Source of the DNA: Parachlamydiales bacterium
GTDB taxonomy: Bacteria; Chlamydiota; Chlamydiia; Chlamydiales; JABDDJ01
Assembly: GCA_041671045.1 (NCBI GenBank)
Contig: JBAZCF010000014.1
Location: 1 to 54,561 of the forward strand
DNA length: 54,561 nt
Direction of reading: 5' to 3'
In this document: positions 54,428 through 54,561 of the stretch, one piece after another
Layout: each line of letters starts with the position of its first letter
Position numbering within the stretch: the stretch's first letter is position 1
Translations under genes and position numbers: made by a program
Notes under the pieces: model-generated
Database searches by the model: none
What the model was told of the DNA's origin: nothing
Seen by the model: the letters and a program-made list of their open reading frames with translations, nothing else

Positions 54428-54453
54428 GGACTTTGTCATGCATGTCAAAGTCC
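54428..54453. terminator. Small hairpin after the 170-aa gene
   Basis: GGACTTTG (54428-54435) pairs with CAAAGTCC (54446-54453) around a ten-base loop, eight bases after the stop. There is no long T run; it is a probable weak terminator. Confidence 0.5.
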
Positions 54454-54537
54454 CTAGAACTTGTTTTATGGTTTATCAATGCCGGCATTATAAGTGTGAA
54501 TTGAGTTGTTAATTTTTAATATTAAGTGAGTTAATTT

Positions 54538-54561
54538 ATGGCTTTTGAATCAATTCAACCT
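54538..54561 (+). CDS. Start of a paralogue of the preceding gene (truncated by window end)
   Basis: Only eight codons are visible, MAFESIQP, matching MSLDSIQP of the preceding gene at most positions, after a GAG-containing leader. This indicates a tandem duplicate continuing beyond the window. Confidence 0.6.

Overview
The window comes from a member of the Chlamydiota, most likely outside the family Chlamydiaceae. The housekeeping genes sit in blocks whose internal order I recall from Chlamydia: accD-dut-ptsN-ptsN(HTH); gpmA-nifS-like-nifU-like; birA/rodA; hemE-hemG close to tkt; rpsL-rpsG-fusA-rpsJ close to tsp; rplU-rpmA-obgE. Here these blocks are brought together in a different overall order. 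They are separated by accessory genes: a dTDP-rhamnose/O-polysaccharide operon, a giant protein gene, and Inc-like hydrophobic proteins. No rRNA, CRISPR, phage or transposase gene is visible.

Left part (1-16.7 kb): a nested palindromic repeat (1-227), then two unrecognised plus-strand ORFs (281 and 1437 aa) that may be one broken gene. These converge, across a near-perfect bidirectional terminator, on a 10.9-kb gene for a 3630-residue protein. That protein has a degenerate helicase-like core resembling the DUF3638/DUF3645 giants best known from eukaryotes.

16.8-24.5 kb: a tightly packed eight-gene minus-strand operon, in transcription order rfbC, rfbD, rfbA, rfbB, wzm, wzt, a GT4 and a GT2 glycosyltransferase. 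Together these make dTDP-L-rhamnose, assemble a glycan and export it by an ABC-2 transporter. 

24.7-42.3 kb: fatty-acid, nucleotide and PTS-Ntr regulatory genes (accD, dut, two ptsN), clpC, hemG, an internally deleted hemE remnant, tkt, gpmA, a NifS/NifU pair that has lost most catalytic residues, birA, rodA and several hypotheticals. Two copies of a roughly 450-bp palindromic MITE-like element each lie between convergent genes (27753-28209 and 37344-37795). Base changes between the copies are compensated in the opposite arm.

42.3-54.6 kb: the str operon (rpsL-rpsG-fusA-rpsJ) with a recognisable promoter and terminator, scpA-scpB, tsp, tRNA-Phe, an Inc-like membrane protein with a hairpin over its ribosome-binding site, a 2-hydroxyacid-dehydrogenase-like protein without catalytic residues, rplU-rpmA-obgE, and the start of a tandem paralogue family cut by the window end.

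The recurring theme is decay or repurposing of enzymes inside conserved operons: hemE, the NifS-like and NifU-like proteins and the dehydrogenase-like protein. The other is unusual palindromic DNA in gene-free gaps. Family assignments rest on motifs read by eye; no database search was possible.
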